A DNA stretch of 64,000 nt from DAOUBP01 sp964474695 (GTDB lineage Bacteria; Chloroflexota; Anaerolineae; CG2-30-64-16). Positions 1-7,622 of the stretch are shown here, piece after piece (the stretch's first letter is position 1; every line of letters starts with the position of its first letter). Made by a program: the position numbers and the translations under genes. A model generated the notes under the pieces. That model made no database searches. It was not told the origin of the DNA and was given only the letters and a program-made list of their open reading frames with translations. The stretch covers positions 1 through 64,000 of the forward strand of contig CAYYTK010000017.1 in NCBI GenBank assembly GCA_964474695.1. The letters run 5' to 3'.

Positions 1-461
1 TGCCGCCACCAGAAGAGCCCGGCGCGGTCGTGATCGGTGAGCAGGTCGTAGCCGATGTTGAAGCCGAGCTCGGCCAGGTGCAGCTGAAACGCGGCCTCGA
101 CCTGTTCCTGCAGCACGCCGGTGATGCGCGCCGCGTGCCAGCGGTAGCCCTGCGCCGTCAGCCAGCCGCGCACGCCATCCAGCACGTGCCCGGTGCAGAT
201 CGCCACCTCCTCGGCCGGCGAAGCCTTGAGCCGGGCCAGGCAGATCGCCGCCACCTGGGCGGCTGCTTCGAGGTAGCGCCGGCGGGCATAGCGGTTCGGC
301 TCCTCCGGGTCGTCGTTCTGGAAGTAGCTGGGGGCGATCACGCCGCTGACGAACTCCCCGCCCGCCGGCGGCGCGCCTGGCGCGGGGTCAGGCACGCGGC
401 AGCAGCCGATCACCACCCCGCCGACCAGGCAGCCCCAGCCCGCGTCATCAATCTGGAGCAT
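1..461 (-). CDS. Hypothetical protein, 3' end outside the window
   Basis: Open frame on the minus strand that runs off the left edge, so only about 153 N-terminal residues are visible. The ATG at 461 overlaps the stop of the upstream 36-aa gene, which suggests translational coupling. The protein begins MLQIDDAGWGCLVGG, a D-rich strand followed by a glycine-rich strand. This is weakly reminiscent of an RNase H/RuvC-like fold, but I do not recognise the family. Codon use is like its neighbours and the frame stays open throughout, while the opposite-strand frame (30-1301) gives a low-complexity Arg/Ala-rich translation typical of a shadow. It lies last in the SSB-ParM-ParR run on the same strand, so a role in element maintenance is possible but unproven. 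Confidence 0.6.
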   Translation of the reverse strand, partial: MLQIDDAGWGCLVGGVVIGCCRVPDPAPGAPPAGGEFVSGVIAPSYFQNDDPEEPNRYARRRYLEAAAQVAAICLARLKASPAEEVAICTGHVLDGVRGWLTAQGYRWHAARITGVLQEQVEAAFQLHLAELGFNIGYDLLTDHDRAGLFWWR

Positions 462-558
462 TGGGCCGCTCTCCTCCGCTTGACGACACCACTACTGCGC
501 CGTAGGCCACCATGCCGCCGTAGAACCCCAGCACAAAGCCCAAAACAAAGATCAACAT
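448..558 (-). CDS. Small single-pass membrane protein, 36 aa
   Basis: A short ORF with a good ribosome binding site (GGGGGGAGG about 8 nt upstream of the ATG at 558). The translation starts MLIFVLGFVLGFYGGMVAYG and is one hydrophobic helix (residues 1-25) followed by a short polar tail. Its last codons overlap the start of the next gene (ATG at 461), a typical coupled arrangement. The glycine spacing (G7, G11, G14, G15) could support helix-helix packing. Function unknown; membrane location is inferred from hydrophobicity only. Chance occurrence is possible because it is short, but RBS, spacing and overlap all favour a real gene. Confidence 0.5.
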   Translation of the reverse strand: MLIFVLGFVLGFYGGMVAYGAVVVSSSGGERPNAPD

Positions 559-578
559 CGCAACGCACCTCCCCCCTG

Positions 579-815
579 TCACAGCAACAGATCAGCCAGG
601 GCGTCGGCCACCGCCTCGTCCGCGGGCAGATCGGTCAGCGCGGCCGCACCGAGGTTCCCCGAACGCATGGCGGCCTTGGCCGCGCCGGCGCGATGCCGCG
701 GCGGAACCTGCGTGAAGAAGGCGATCAGGTCATCGTCCACGCCCGGCCGCAGCCGCAGCTTGAGGTTGAGCACCACCGCCTGCTCCGGCAGCCGGGGCCG
801 TCCGCGCGGCTTCAT
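579..815 (-). CDS. ParR-like small DNA-binding partner of the actin-like ATPase (78 aa)
   Basis: Starts with ATG at 815, four bases past the stop of the upstream ParM-like gene. The longer frame to 1037 is excluded because it overlaps the ParM coding region and is Arg/Gly/Ala low complexity. The product begins MKPRGRPRLPEQAVVLNLKL: a basic AT-hook-like GRPR arm, then a beta-strand and helices that fit a ribbon-helix-helix DNA-binding protein. In type II partition systems the gene directly after parM encodes ParR, which binds the centromere and caps the ParM filament. Position, size and charge fit that role. The assignment rests on context and general fold, not on clear family similarity. Confidence 0.55.
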   Translation of the reverse strand: MKPRGRPRLPEQAVVLNLKLRLRPGVDDDLIAFFTQVPPRHRAGAAKAAMRSGNLGAAALTDLPADEAVADALADLLL

Positions 816-817
816 GG

Positions 818-1798
818 TCAGCTCCGCCGCCGGGCCGCGGTCAGGGCGGCCAGCTTGTACAGGCCGCGCGCCGTGGCCAACACCGGGTCGTCTGGCACGA
901 ACGCCTTGGCGTTGAAACGGCCGACCAGGCTGTGCCGCAGCAGCAGCGCGCCCCCGCCGACCACGATGACCGCCGCGAAGCGCTTGTACGCGTTGCCCCA
1001 GCGCCGCTCCACGAAGCTGATCACCTCCCGCTCCCACACCGGCAGCGCGGCCGCGACCTCGAGCTTGCCCGCACGGAGCTGGGTGTCCAGTTCGCCCAGG
1101 GAGTACAGCCCGCCGGGGTTGACCAGGTCGAGCAGCCGCCGCACGCCCGCGGTGCGTCCCGCGGTGAAGCGGTCCTGCGGCGCGCCGCTGCGCGTGACCA
1201 GCAGCTCGACCGTGTTCATGCCGACCGAGATCACGCCGATCTCCTTATCGAAGTGGGCCTTGCGCGCGGGGATGAAGGCGCCGGCGTCGTCCAGGAGGTA
1301 GTCGAAGAGCGCGCCAGCCGCCTGCGAGGTGATCTTGACCGCTTCGACGGTGACGCCGAGCGGCCGGCCGTCGGCCTGCCAGGCGTGGCTGCCGACCAGC
1401 CAGCGCCGGACGCCGTCGGTGACCGCGCCCGCCTCCTCGCTGAGCGCCTCCAGCGGCAGGCCCAGGTAGACGACCAGCGGGTCAGCGAGCGGCTCGTGAA
1501 CCTGGGCATAGGCGGTGAAGCCGGCGGCCAGCACGGCCCGCAGCTCCGGCGAGCCGGTGAAGCGATCGTGGTCGAGGTCCTCGCTCAGCGGCCGGCCCCA
1601 TTCGTGCGCGCCCGCGCCGACGAAGAAGCTGCCGTTGGCGGTGCGGATGCGCAGGGGCGGCTTGCGCTGCGCCAGGCCGACCATCCGCCCCATCGTGTGG
1701 CCCTCGTCCACGGCCAGGATCGCCGGAACCTGCGCGCCGCCGGCCGGCCCATAGATCTTGAGCGCACCCGCGCCCGGATCGATGCCGATGACTGTCAT
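818..1798 (-). CDS. parM: ParM/Alp-like actin-fold ATPase for DNA segregation
   Basis: 326 aa. The N-terminus MTVIGIDPGAGALKIYGP is the phosphate-1 loop of actin/Hsp70-fold ATPases (I-G-I-D-x-G). Around residues 190-200, KEIGVISVGMNTVELLV matches the phosphate-2 loop, and near residue 285 AAVIVVGGGALLL matches the adenosine motif. These three motifs in order are diagnostic of the ParM/archaeal-actin-like (MreB/StbA) group. Such proteins polymerise with ATP and push apart plasmid or ICE copies through a ParR-parC complex. A ParR-like gene follows immediately, and a repeat hairpin precedes the ATG (1814-1895). The RBS GGAGG lies 5-10 nt upstream of the start. No frameshift seen. Confidence 0.85.
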   Translation of the reverse strand: MTVIGIDPGAGALKIYGPAGGAQVPAILAVDEGHTMGRMVGLAQRKPPLRIRTANGSFFVGAGAHEWGRPLSEDLDHDRFTGSPELRAVLAAGFTAYAQVHEPLADPLVVYLGLPLEALSEEAGAVTDGVRRWLVGSHAWQADGRPLGVTVEAVKITSQAAGALFDYLLDDAGAFIPARKAHFDKEIGVISVGMNTVELLVTRSGAPQDRFTAGRTAGVRRLLDLVNPGGLYSLGELDTQLRAGKLEVAAALPVWEREVISFVERRWGNAYKRFAAVIVVGGGALLLRHSLVGRFNAKAFVPDDPVLATARGLYKLAALTAARRRS

Positions 1799-1813
1799 GG
1801 GTGAAACCTCCTT

Positions 1814-1895
1814 CAGTGGTCAGTGGAAAGTAGACAGTGGACAGTGGACAGTGATCAGGTTCTGCCTACTGACCACTGATCACTGATCACTGACC
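1814..1895. repeat. Heptameric tandem repeats forming a large imperfect hairpin; candidate parC/operator
   Basis: Directly upstream of the parM start. Left half (1814-1859) is built of CAGTGGT/CAGTGGA/CAGTGAT heptamers; right half (about 1869-1893) is the inverted form, TGACCAC-TGATCAC-TGATCAC. The two halves can pair over more than 20 bp. Type II par loci usually carry direct repeats upstream of parM that serve as centromere and operator. Similar heptads also occur as dispersed repeats in other genomes, so the centromere role is inference. Confidence 0.6.
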
Positions 1896-1923
1896 CCTGC
1901 CCCCTGTCTTCCGACGCCTGGCG

Positions 1924-2334
1924 CTAGAAAGGCAGCTCGTCACCAGCGTCTGCTTCCTTGTCGGCGTCCGAGCCAGTCTCAGGCGGCGCCTTGGCATCCT
2001 CGCCGGCCTCGCGATCCCCCAGGAAGCGCACCCGGTCGGCGGTCAGCTCCAGGCTTGCCCGCGGCGTGCCGTCGCGGTCGATCCAGGCGGATGCCTCGAT
2101 GTCGCCGGCCACCAGGATGCGCTGGCCCTTCTTGACGTACTGGGCGGTCACTTCGGCGAGCTTGCGCCAGCACACGATCCGGAACCAGGTGACCTTCTCC
2201 TGGGCTTGTCCGCTGGCATCGGTCCAGCGCCGGTCCACGGCGACGGAGAAGTTGGTGACGGGTATGCCGCCGGGGGCATACCGCATCTCGGCGTCGCGGC
2301 CCACCCGGCCGACGACGATGGTTTGTTGGAACAC
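1924..2334 (-). CDS. ssb: Single-stranded DNA-binding protein
   Basis: 136 aa. The OB-fold begins MFQQTIVVGRVGRDAEMRY and includes the conserved PVTNFSVAVDRRW and TWFRIVCWRKLAE segments and the GQRILVAGDIEASAWIDRDG strand pair; this is standard bacterial SSB order and length. The C-terminus is acidic and ends DELPF, the tail through which SSB recruits replication and repair proteins. It coats single-stranded DNA during replication, conjugation or recombination. Located beside a partition module, so probably the element's own SSB rather than the housekeeping copy. Start chosen at the ATG with GGAGG a few bases upstream (2340-2345). Confidence 0.93.
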   Translation of the reverse strand: MFQQTIVVGRVGRDAEMRYAPGGIPVTNFSVAVDRRWTDASGQAQEKVTWFRIVCWRKLAEVTAQYVKKGQRILVAGDIEASAWIDRDGTPRASLELTADRVRFLGDREAGEDAKAPPETGSDADKEADAGDELPF

Positions 2335-2443
2335 GATGAACCTCCTTACGAATCGGTCGCGCGCGTGCCGTCCGTCATGGATCCGGCTTGGGCGCGCGGT
2401 CCAGCTTATAATCAGCGCGTACCGGTGGGCCGGCGCGCGGACA

Positions 2444-2770
2444 TCACATCTCGTCTTCCTCGTCGGCGCTGGCGCCGCCCGCGGCCGCTTCCGCGGCCAG
2501 CTTCGCCTTGAGAGCGCGGTCAGCCGCCTGGAAGTCAGCTAACGTCAGATGCTTCTGCCGGGCCTGCTCCAGAAAGGCTTCCAGGTCGCCGATGGTGACG
2601 CGCACCAGCCGCTGGCCGGGGCCGAGGCGGATCGCCGGCAGCGCGCCTTCCTGGATCCAGTTGGAGACCAGCCGACGGCTGACGCCGAGGATCACAGCAG
2701 TTTCCGTGATGGTGAACAGTTGGAGCGCCGATGGCAGAGGCATCAGGCTCTTGAGATCAGGTTTTGACAT
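2444..2770 (-). CDS. Excisionase/MerR-type helix-turn-helix DNA-binding protein (108 aa)
   Basis: Start taken at the ATG at 2770, preceded by GGGAGGA at good spacing; the longer frame to 2854 lacks an RBS. Residues about 20-70 (FTITETAVILGVSRRLVSNW then IRLGPGQRLVRVTIGDLEAF) match the helix_turn_helix_17 / excisionase fold: a HTH, a beta wing and a final helix. The tail is Ala/Glu/Asp-rich and ends EDEEDEM. Proteins of this family act as recombination directionality factors or plasmid copy/replication regulators. It is the first gene of the minus-strand run that includes ssb and parM, so it may be the regulator of that block. Confidence 0.7.
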   Translation of the reverse strand: MSKPDLKSLMPLPSALQLFTITETAVILGVSRRLVSNWIQEGALPAIRLGPGQRLVRVTIGDLEAFLEQARQKHLTLADFQAADRALKAKLAAEAAAGGASADEEDEM

Positions 2771-2905
2771 TGAAGTTCCTCCCTCTTGCAGTGGAACAGG
2801 AAACGCGACATGAAAAAGCCCAACGAGCAGTGCTCGCCGGGCGCGCAGGTACACTTAAATCCCAAACGCCCGACGAGAGTCCTCCCAAGTCAGGCGATCA
2901 GAACT

Positions 2906-2934
2906 TGTTTATGCAGATAACCAGGGGTATAATC
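2906..2934 (+). promoter_or_regulatory. Sigma70-type promoter (TTGTTT-N17-TATAAT)
   Basis: -35 TTGTTT at 2906-2911, 17-bp spacer, perfect -10 TATAAT at 2929-2934. It points rightwards, away from the helix-turn-helix/ssb/parM block, with no large ORF before the terminator at 3197-3221. Transcription would start near 2941. Confidence 0.6.
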
Positions 2935-2983
2935 CAGTTTAGAAAGGACTATGTGGCATCATCGCTCAGAGGATTGCTGGTCC

Positions 2984-3020
2984 GAGTCAACAATCGAATA
3001 CGTCAAACGATCCAATTGAT
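2984..3020. repeat. GAGTCAA/AATCGA iteron-like repeat, locus 1
   Basis: GAGTCAACAATCGAATACG followed by TCAAACGATCCAATTGAT. The alternating units GAGTCAA(a), TCAATCGA and CAAACGA recur at 3248-3288 and 18081-18126, in each case next to a gene of the element. Confidence 0.45.
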
Positions 3021-3196
3021 GAGGTGGGACACGTTGCGGATGATACCACGCGTTGGCGGCGGGATTCTGTGTCGCTCAAATCTACAAGAAGGTGAGTAAA
3101 AACCCGTCGTCCCCGTATGTGACATCATCACCCCTGAGGCTTGGGGCTGAGCGAATCTGGGGCTAGGCCCCGCAGTGATAGCCCCCAACGTTCTAA

Positions 3197-3221
3197 CCCC
3201 ACCCATCCGGTGGGGCTTTTT
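3197..3221 (+). terminator. Rho-independent terminator
   Basis: Perfect 7-bp stem CCCCACC / GGTGGGG with 5-nt loop CATCC, then C and TTTTT. It ends the transcript from the promoter at 2906-2934. Confidence 0.7.
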
Positions 3222-3247
3222 GTTTCCCGCCTCAACGCATCGAGCTT

Positions 3248-3288
3248 CGATTGATCGTTTGACTCGATTGATTCGTTTGACTGAGTGA
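3248..3288. repeat. GAGTCAA/AATCGA iteron-like repeat, locus 2
   Basis: Reads TTCGATTGATCGTTTGACTC then GATTGATTCGTTTGACTGAG: two near-copies of (T)CGATTGAT-CGTTTGACT. The reverse complement shares AATCAATCGAGTCAAACGA with locus 3 (18081-18126). It abuts the start of the HTH gene at 3285/3306. Confidence 0.5.
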
Positions 3289-3554
3289 TGATGCCACTGA
3301 GGGGTATGACCAACGATTTCGACCCAACTCAGTGGATTACTACGTCGGAAGCCACCGCTCTGACCGGCTATGCCGCGGCCTATTTCCGCCAGCTCATTGC
3401 CCAGGGTCGTTTGCACGCGCAGAAACGAGGCCGAGACTGGTTTCTGAGCAGGACCGAAGTTCTGGCGTATGCGGCTGAGATGGAACGCCTCGGCACGGCC
3501 AAGTACGATCCCTGGCGGTCCGGCGGTCGACAAAAGCGAACACTGGCTCGCTGA
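3285..3554 (+). CDS. Small helix-turn-helix protein, excisionase-like
   Basis: 89 aa from the first ATG at 3285; the start could also be the ATG at 3306 (MTNDFDPTQ), neither having a strong RBS. The core ITTSEATALTGYAAAYFRQL is a HTH_17-type helix-turn-helix, followed by the wing KRGRDWFLSRTEVLAYAAEM. It is a paralogue of the gene at 14244: both share the pattern GYA-A-YxRxL, then GRxxAxKxGRDWxL, then a DPWR/NPWR motif. These proteins resemble recombination directionality factors and small plasmid regulators. Iteron-like repeats directly precede the start and may be its binding site. Tail is short and basic (GGRQKRTLAR). Confidence 0.65.
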   Translation: MMMPLRGMTNDFDPTQWITTSEATALTGYAAAYFRQLIAQGRLHAQKRGRDWFLSRTEVLAYAAEMERLGTAKYDPWRSGGRQKRTLAR

Positions 3555-3568
3555 GACTCCTCTCTCTG

Positions 3569-4573
3569 TTACCCCGCCCCACGACTCACCCGGGTGCCTT
3601 TGGGCAGTGCAAAGTACGCCTTGGCGGTCTTCTCGAAGGGGATGCCCCGTTGCTCCAGATGGCCGAAGAAGGCTGCCAGACCTGCCTCTTTGTCTGCCAG
3701 GCGCCAATAGGCAGGCCCTGGCAGCGTCATACGTTTGCCGGCGCCGTACAACACGATCTGGTTGCCGCCCTGGTCCATCGCTGCCCGCTGCACCTCGTCC
3801 CAACGCATCGCGTAGGTCGGCCACAGCGGCATGGTCAAGCGAATCATCTCCGGACCGATCTCAGTGACCGCGCCGCCAGCGTAGATCAGGTAGATCTCGA
3901 GAATGGCAAAAAGAAAGAGTAAACCGCCGACTGCCGCTGCACCGTCCCGCCAAGACATATATCCCACAAAGGCGAAGAACGCCACACCGATCCAGCCAAT
4001 TGCTGCTAACCAGGCGCTGACCCGCACGCGCACCGCCCCAAACGCGCCGGCCAGTACCGCAGCATTCACTGCGCGCTGCTCCTTCAGCCAGACGAGGCGA
4101 TCAAACGCCTCGTCGCCCAATACTGCACCCGGTGCGAACCGCTGCAGCGCTCGCCAGGCTGCGGCTGCGTCCAGTTCATCCAGCAGGAACTGAACACCGC
4201 CAGAGTCGCCGCCGACCTGCAAGAGCGGCTTCCGCCGATCGGTCTGCACCAACCGCAGGGCGCGCACTTCCGCCCAGGGGATGTCGAACACCTGGTTGTG
4301 TAGACGCCCACGCAGGCCGCGAGCATCAATCTCCAGTCGGGTGCGCGCGGTCAAGATGGCGCTGCGCACGAACAACAGCATTGCGATCCCGCCCATCACT
4401 GCCAAAACCAGGCCGCGCGCAGCATCCAGCGCCAAGATAATTGTCACGGGGGCCAAGACCATTACCAACGGGCCGATGATTTCATTGAACCAGTACTTCA
4501 GCGTGGGACGAAGTGCTGTCTGCATCGTATTCGCCTCTTGTGCGGTCACATCACAAATCCCCAAACCGCTCAC
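3569..4573 (-). CDS. Membrane protein with two PH-like halves, last gene of the yeh-like operon
   Basis: A 334-aa frame whose GTG at 4573 overlaps the vWA gene's stop as GTGA; the ATG at 4525 (MQTALRPTLKYWFN, GAGGCG upstream) is an alternative start. It has two hydrophobic hairpins (about residues 35-75 and 180-230), each followed by a beta-rich segment: LEIDARGLRGRLHNQVFDIPWAEV and TEIGPEMIRLTMPLWPTYAM. This TM-hairpin plus small beta-domain, repeated twice, looks like bacterial PH (bPH) domain proteins, where IPWAEV/MRWDEV is the typical edge strand. Function unknown. The coupling to vWA suggests that the AAA/vWA machinery is connected to the membrane here; that is inference from gene order. 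Confidence 0.65.
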   Translation of the reverse strand: MSGLGICDVTAQEANTMQTALRPTLKYWFNEIIGPLVMVLAPVTIILALDAARGLVLAVMGGIAMLLFVRSAILTARTRLEIDARGLRGRLHNQVFDIPWAEVRALRLVQTDRRKPLLQVGGDSGGVQFLLDELDAAAAWRALQRFAPGAVLGDEAFDRLVWLKEQRAVNAAVLAGAFGAVRVRVSAWLAAIGWIGVAFFAFVGYMSWRDGAAAVGGLLFLFAILEIYLIYAGGAVTEIGPEMIRLTMPLWPTYAMRWDEVQRAAMDQGGNQIVLYGAGKRMTLPGPAYWRLADKEAGLAAFFGHLEQRGIPFEKTAKAYFALPKGTRVSRGAG

Positions 4574-5763
4574 CGCGCCTGACCGATGCCATGCCCAGCG
4601 GCCCAGCCGGCCACGTCCTGGCCCTGGATCGCCGTCGCCATCAGCTCGGGGAAGAGGTCGGGCGTGCAGGCAAACGTGGGGATGCCGAGGCTCGCGTACG
4701 CGGCTGCCACTGCATGGTCGTAGCCGGGCGCGCCATCGTCACTGAGCGCCAGCAGCGCGATCATCCGCACACCAGACGCCGCGATGGCGCGGGCGCGCGC
4801 CAGCATTTCGTTGCGGTTGCCGCCCTCATACAGGTCGCTGATGAGCACCAGGATCGTATCATGCGGCGCCTCCACCAGCGTCTGGCAGTAGGCCAGGGCG
4901 CGGTTGATGTCGGTGCCGCCGCCCAACTGCGTGCCGAATAGCAGTTCCACCGGGTCGGCAAGCTGTTCACTCAGGTCGACCACCTCGGTATCAAAAACGA
5001 CCACGTGCGTACGGACGGCGCGCAGTGAGGCCAGGACTGCGCCGAATACGCCGGCGTAGACCACCGATGTCGCCATTGAACCACTCTGGTCTACGCAGAG
5101 GATGATGTGGCGCAGCGCCTGGCCGCGGCGGGCATAGCCGATGCGCCGCTCCGGGATGATCGTCCGATAGGCTCGCTGATAGTGCTTCAGGTTGGCATGG
5201 ATGGTGCGCGGCCAGTCAATCTCATTGTGCCGCGGACGGCGGGTGCGTGCGGCGCGATTGAGGCTGCCGCGCACGGCCTGGCGCAACGGCTCGGCCAGCC
5301 GGCGCTCCAGGTCCTCGACCACGCGCCGCACGACCTGGCGGGCGGTCTCGCGCGTCTTGCCGGGCAGCACGCTCTTGAGCGACAGCAGTATCGCCGCCAG
5401 CCGCACGTCCGGCTCGATGGCAGCCAGCAGCTCCGGTTCCAGCAGCATCTGCTTGAGCGAGAGGCGTTCCAACGCATCGCGCTGCATCACCCGCACCACT
5501 GAAGCGGGGAAATAGGCGCGGATATCGCCTAGCCAGCGCGCCACGTTCGGCGCGGAGCTGCCCAGGCCGCCCTGCCGCTCCCCGTCATAGAGCGCGGCCA
5601 GGGCCGCATCTATGCGCAAGTCGTCCCCGCCCAGCGTGACCTCGACGCCATCGGCCGGGCCACCGCCCAGCACCAACCGCCAGCGACGCAGGCGCTCATC
5701 ATCGCCATCCCTGGATCTTCGCGCACCTATCCCGTCATCGATCACGCCATCCCCCTGGATCAC
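4570..5763 (-). CDS. vWA-domain protein, CoxE/YehP-like
   Basis: 397 aa, GTG start at 5763 overlapping the TPR gene's stop (GTGA). The C-terminal half is a von Willebrand A domain with an intact MIDAS: DQSGSM near residue 222, the Thr loop GGGTDINRAL and the LISDLYEGG Asp motif. The N-terminal 200 residues are helical. This layout matches vWA proteins partnered with MoxR AAA+ ATPases, including E. coli YehP. MoxR-vWA pairs remodel or activate other proteins, with the vWA subunit as metal-dependent adaptor. Here the MoxR gene lies two genes upstream. Family assignment is strong; the client is unknown. Confidence 0.85.
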   Translation of the reverse strand: MIQGDGVIDDGIGARRSRDGDDERLRRWRLVLGGGPADGVEVTLGGDDLRIDAALAALYDGERQGGLGSSAPNVARWLGDIRAYFPASVVRVMQRDALERLSLKQMLLEPELLAAIEPDVRLAAILLSLKSVLPGKTRETARQVVRRVVEDLERRLAEPLRQAVRGSLNRAARTRRPRHNEIDWPRTIHANLKHYQRAYRTIIPERRIGYARRGQALRHIILCVDQSGSMATSVVYAGVFGAVLASLRAVRTHVVVFDTEVVDLSEQLADPVELLFGTQLGGGTDINRALAYCQTLVEAPHDTILVLISDLYEGGNRNEMLARARAIAASGVRMIALLALSDDGAPGYDHAVAAAYASLGIPTFACTPDLFPELMATAIQGQDVAGWAAGHGIGQAR

Positions 5764-7622
5764 TCCGTCCGTTCAGGATGTTGCATTCTGGCCTGGTTCA
5801 TAAGCTCTCGCAAGGCGACTGCACCGGCATCGCCTGGGAACAATGCCCGGTATTCAAGCAGGTCCTGCATTGCGGCCTGGATCTGAAGCCAGGAGGCGTG
5901 CAAGGCAAGAACCTCCTCATAGAGTGCCATCGCCCTATCGGAGTTTCCGGCAGCCAGATGGTAGAGAGCCAGGTTGAAGGTGTTGCGATGGTTGCCGGGT
6001 TGCGCCTCATATGTCCGTGAAGCCGCGTCCAACGCCTGTGCCAGATACGTCTGCGCACTCAGGATGTCTCCCTGTTTCTTGAGGCAAATTGCTCGCAAGT
6101 AAGTGTACCAATCGTCGCTTCGCAAGGCCAGTGCCCGATCGAGGTCGGCATGCGCTTCCTCCCATTGACCAAGCTGAAGTCGGACCTCGGCGCGCGAACC
6201 GAAGAAGCTTCCGCCTTGTACACCACCCTCCAGGATTCGATTCAGGTCCTCAAGCGCCTCTCCATACTGCCCGAGCGCACGGTAGGTCATGGCCCGTGCG
6301 TTTCTAACCCACCCATCCTCTGGCAGCGAATCAACGGCGCGTGTCAGATCGGCCAGGGCCAGCCCGTATCGGCCCAGCGAACGCAGAATCTCACCTCGCT
6401 CAGCATAAACCCAGTCCGGCGCATACCCCAACGCGATAGAGTGATCTACATCTGTGAGGGCTGCGGGAAAATGCCCCGATAGACGCAGCGCCATACTTCG
6501 TTGGGCGAATGCCCAACCGGTGTTTGGATCAATTTCGATCGCATGACTCAGATCTGTCAGGGCCTCTTCATGACGATCCAATTGGCGGTACGTTTGCCCA
6601 CGCACACGCAGGGCGAACGCGTTGTATGGATCCAACTCCAGACATCGGTTCAGATCGTCCAAAGCTTCCGCGTAGCGACCCATCTGGCGTAGCGTATCCC
6701 CACGCATGGCCCCACCCCACCCTGAGTCGCCACCGTTAGCGAGATAAGCGTCGAAGCCAGCAAGCGCTTCGTCCGGCCGCCCCATGCGGCGATATATGTC
6801 CGCGCGGATGCCAACCGCCCAGTTGTAGGCTGGATCGATGTTCAAGGCAAGATGAATATCAGCCAGTGCTTCATCATACCGACCAAGATGTCGAAGCACG
6901 CTGCCGCGGTGAGCAAGGACCCAGGCATCCCCCGGCGCCAACTGCTGCGCCAAAGTCAGGTCTGCCAGCGCCTCCCCATATCGCTCCAATTGGCTGAGCG
7001 CTTCACCGCGTACGGCATAAGCCGCGACCATGTTGGGGGCGAGGTCTATCGTCCGTTGGAGCAGCGCCAGAGCCTCTTCAGGGCGATCACGATCTATCTC
7101 CTGCAGAGCCTGGTCGAATAGTTCATGAGCAGGCGTGTCGCTATCCTTCTCTCGCGCTAAGGCGCCAACCCGCTTACCTTCCACCGCAACACCAAGTTGG
7201 ACATCCTTGCCCTCAGCACGAAGCCTGGCAACAACATAATCCCGGAAGCTACGCCACTGCCGCAGGCCGGCCGCGGGATCCTGGTTGAAATCAATGAACA
7301 GCCCTGTGCTCAAATCAAGCGCACGCCACCCGGTGGCTTCGCAGACCCGCCGGATGGGCTCCAGCGCTGCATCACTGCCCCGAACGTGAAGCATGATGCG
7401 ATCCATCGGATCGTCATCCCCCATATTGAACTCGATGGAATAGTCACCGCCACGCAGTACGCCCCAAGCCGGATCGTTCAGGTCAAGGGCCGGCAAGGCT
7501 TTGCTGAGCGCGGCCAGAACCGTGGCACGCGGGCCAAGTTCAGAAAGGAAATCCTCCGGCAAGTCCTGTGGTGAGACAATGTTCTGCGGAACCTGCATCA
7601 AAAAGACATCCCAGCTCATCAT
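5760..7622 (-). CDS. TPR-repeat protein inserted in the MoxR-vWA operon
   Basis: 620 aa; the first ATG (7622) directly follows the stop of the DUF5682 gene, and a second ATG follows at 7619. Residues 1-150 form a separate globular domain starting MSWDVFLMQVPQNI that I cannot name. From about residue 165 onward there are roughly ten tetratricopeptide repeats of about 34 residues with the usual W/L/G/Y/A/F/A/P pattern (for example RYGEALADLTLAQQLAPGDA, RHEEALTDLSHAIEIDPNTG). Such arrays bind partner proteins. The four-base overlap with the vWA gene suggests a joint complex. The gene is not part of the E. coli yehLMPQ set, so it may be a lineage-specific adaptor. Confidence 0.8.
   Translation of the reverse strand: MMSWDVFLMQVPQNIVSPQDLPEDFLSELGPRATVLAALSKALPALDLNDPAWGVLRGGDYSIEFNMGDDDPMDRIMLHVRGSDAALEPIRRVCEATGWRALDLSTGLFIDFNQDPAAGLRQWRSFRDYVVARLRAEGKDVQLGVAVEGKRVGALAREKDSDTPAHELFDQALQEIDRDRPEEALALLQRTIDLAPNMVAAYAVRGEALSQLERYGEALADLTLAQQLAPGDAWVLAHRGSVLRHLGRYDEALADIHLALNIDPAYNWAVGIRADIYRRMGRPDEALAGFDAYLANGGDSGWGGAMRGDTLRQMGRYAEALDDLNRCLELDPYNAFALRVRGQTYRQLDRHEEALTDLSHAIEIDPNTGWAFAQRSMALRLSGHFPAALTDVDHSIALGYAPDWVYAERGEILRSLGRYGLALADLTRAVDSLPEDGWVRNARAMTYRALGQYGEALEDLNRILEGGVQGGSFFGSRAEVRLQLGQWEEAHADLDRALALRSDDWYTYLRAICLKKQGDILSAQTYLAQALDAASRTYEAQPGNHRNTFNLALYHLAAGNSDRAMALYEEVLALHASWLQIQAAMQDLLEYRALFPGDAGAVALRELMNQARMQHPERTE

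Larger units (their letters stand above)
2941..3221 (+). ncRNA. Candidate small RNA or leader between a promoter and a terminator
   Basis: A stretch of about 280 nt bounded by the consensus promoter at 2906-2934 and a rho-independent terminator at 3197-3221. Nothing long is encoded. A 22-codon ORF (2951-3019, MWHHRSEDCWSE...) begins just after the predicted start with AAGGA 2 nt upstream; it may be a leader peptide or chance. The 3' half has further GC-rich stems (for example GGGGCTAGGCCCC near 3160). It lies between two HTH genes of a mobile element, where antisense or copy-control RNAs are common. The existence of a transcript is inferred from the signals only. Confidence 0.35.

Noticed and set aside
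30..1804. Long plus-strand frames (30-1301, 932-1804)
   Set aside because: They are Arg/Ala/Pro-rich shadows opposite to the ParM, ParR-like and first minus-strand genes; no RBS and no recognisable domain.
1814..1895. CRISPR array
   Set aside because: Units are 7 bp and without spacers of constant length; they are tandem heptads, not CRISPR repeats.
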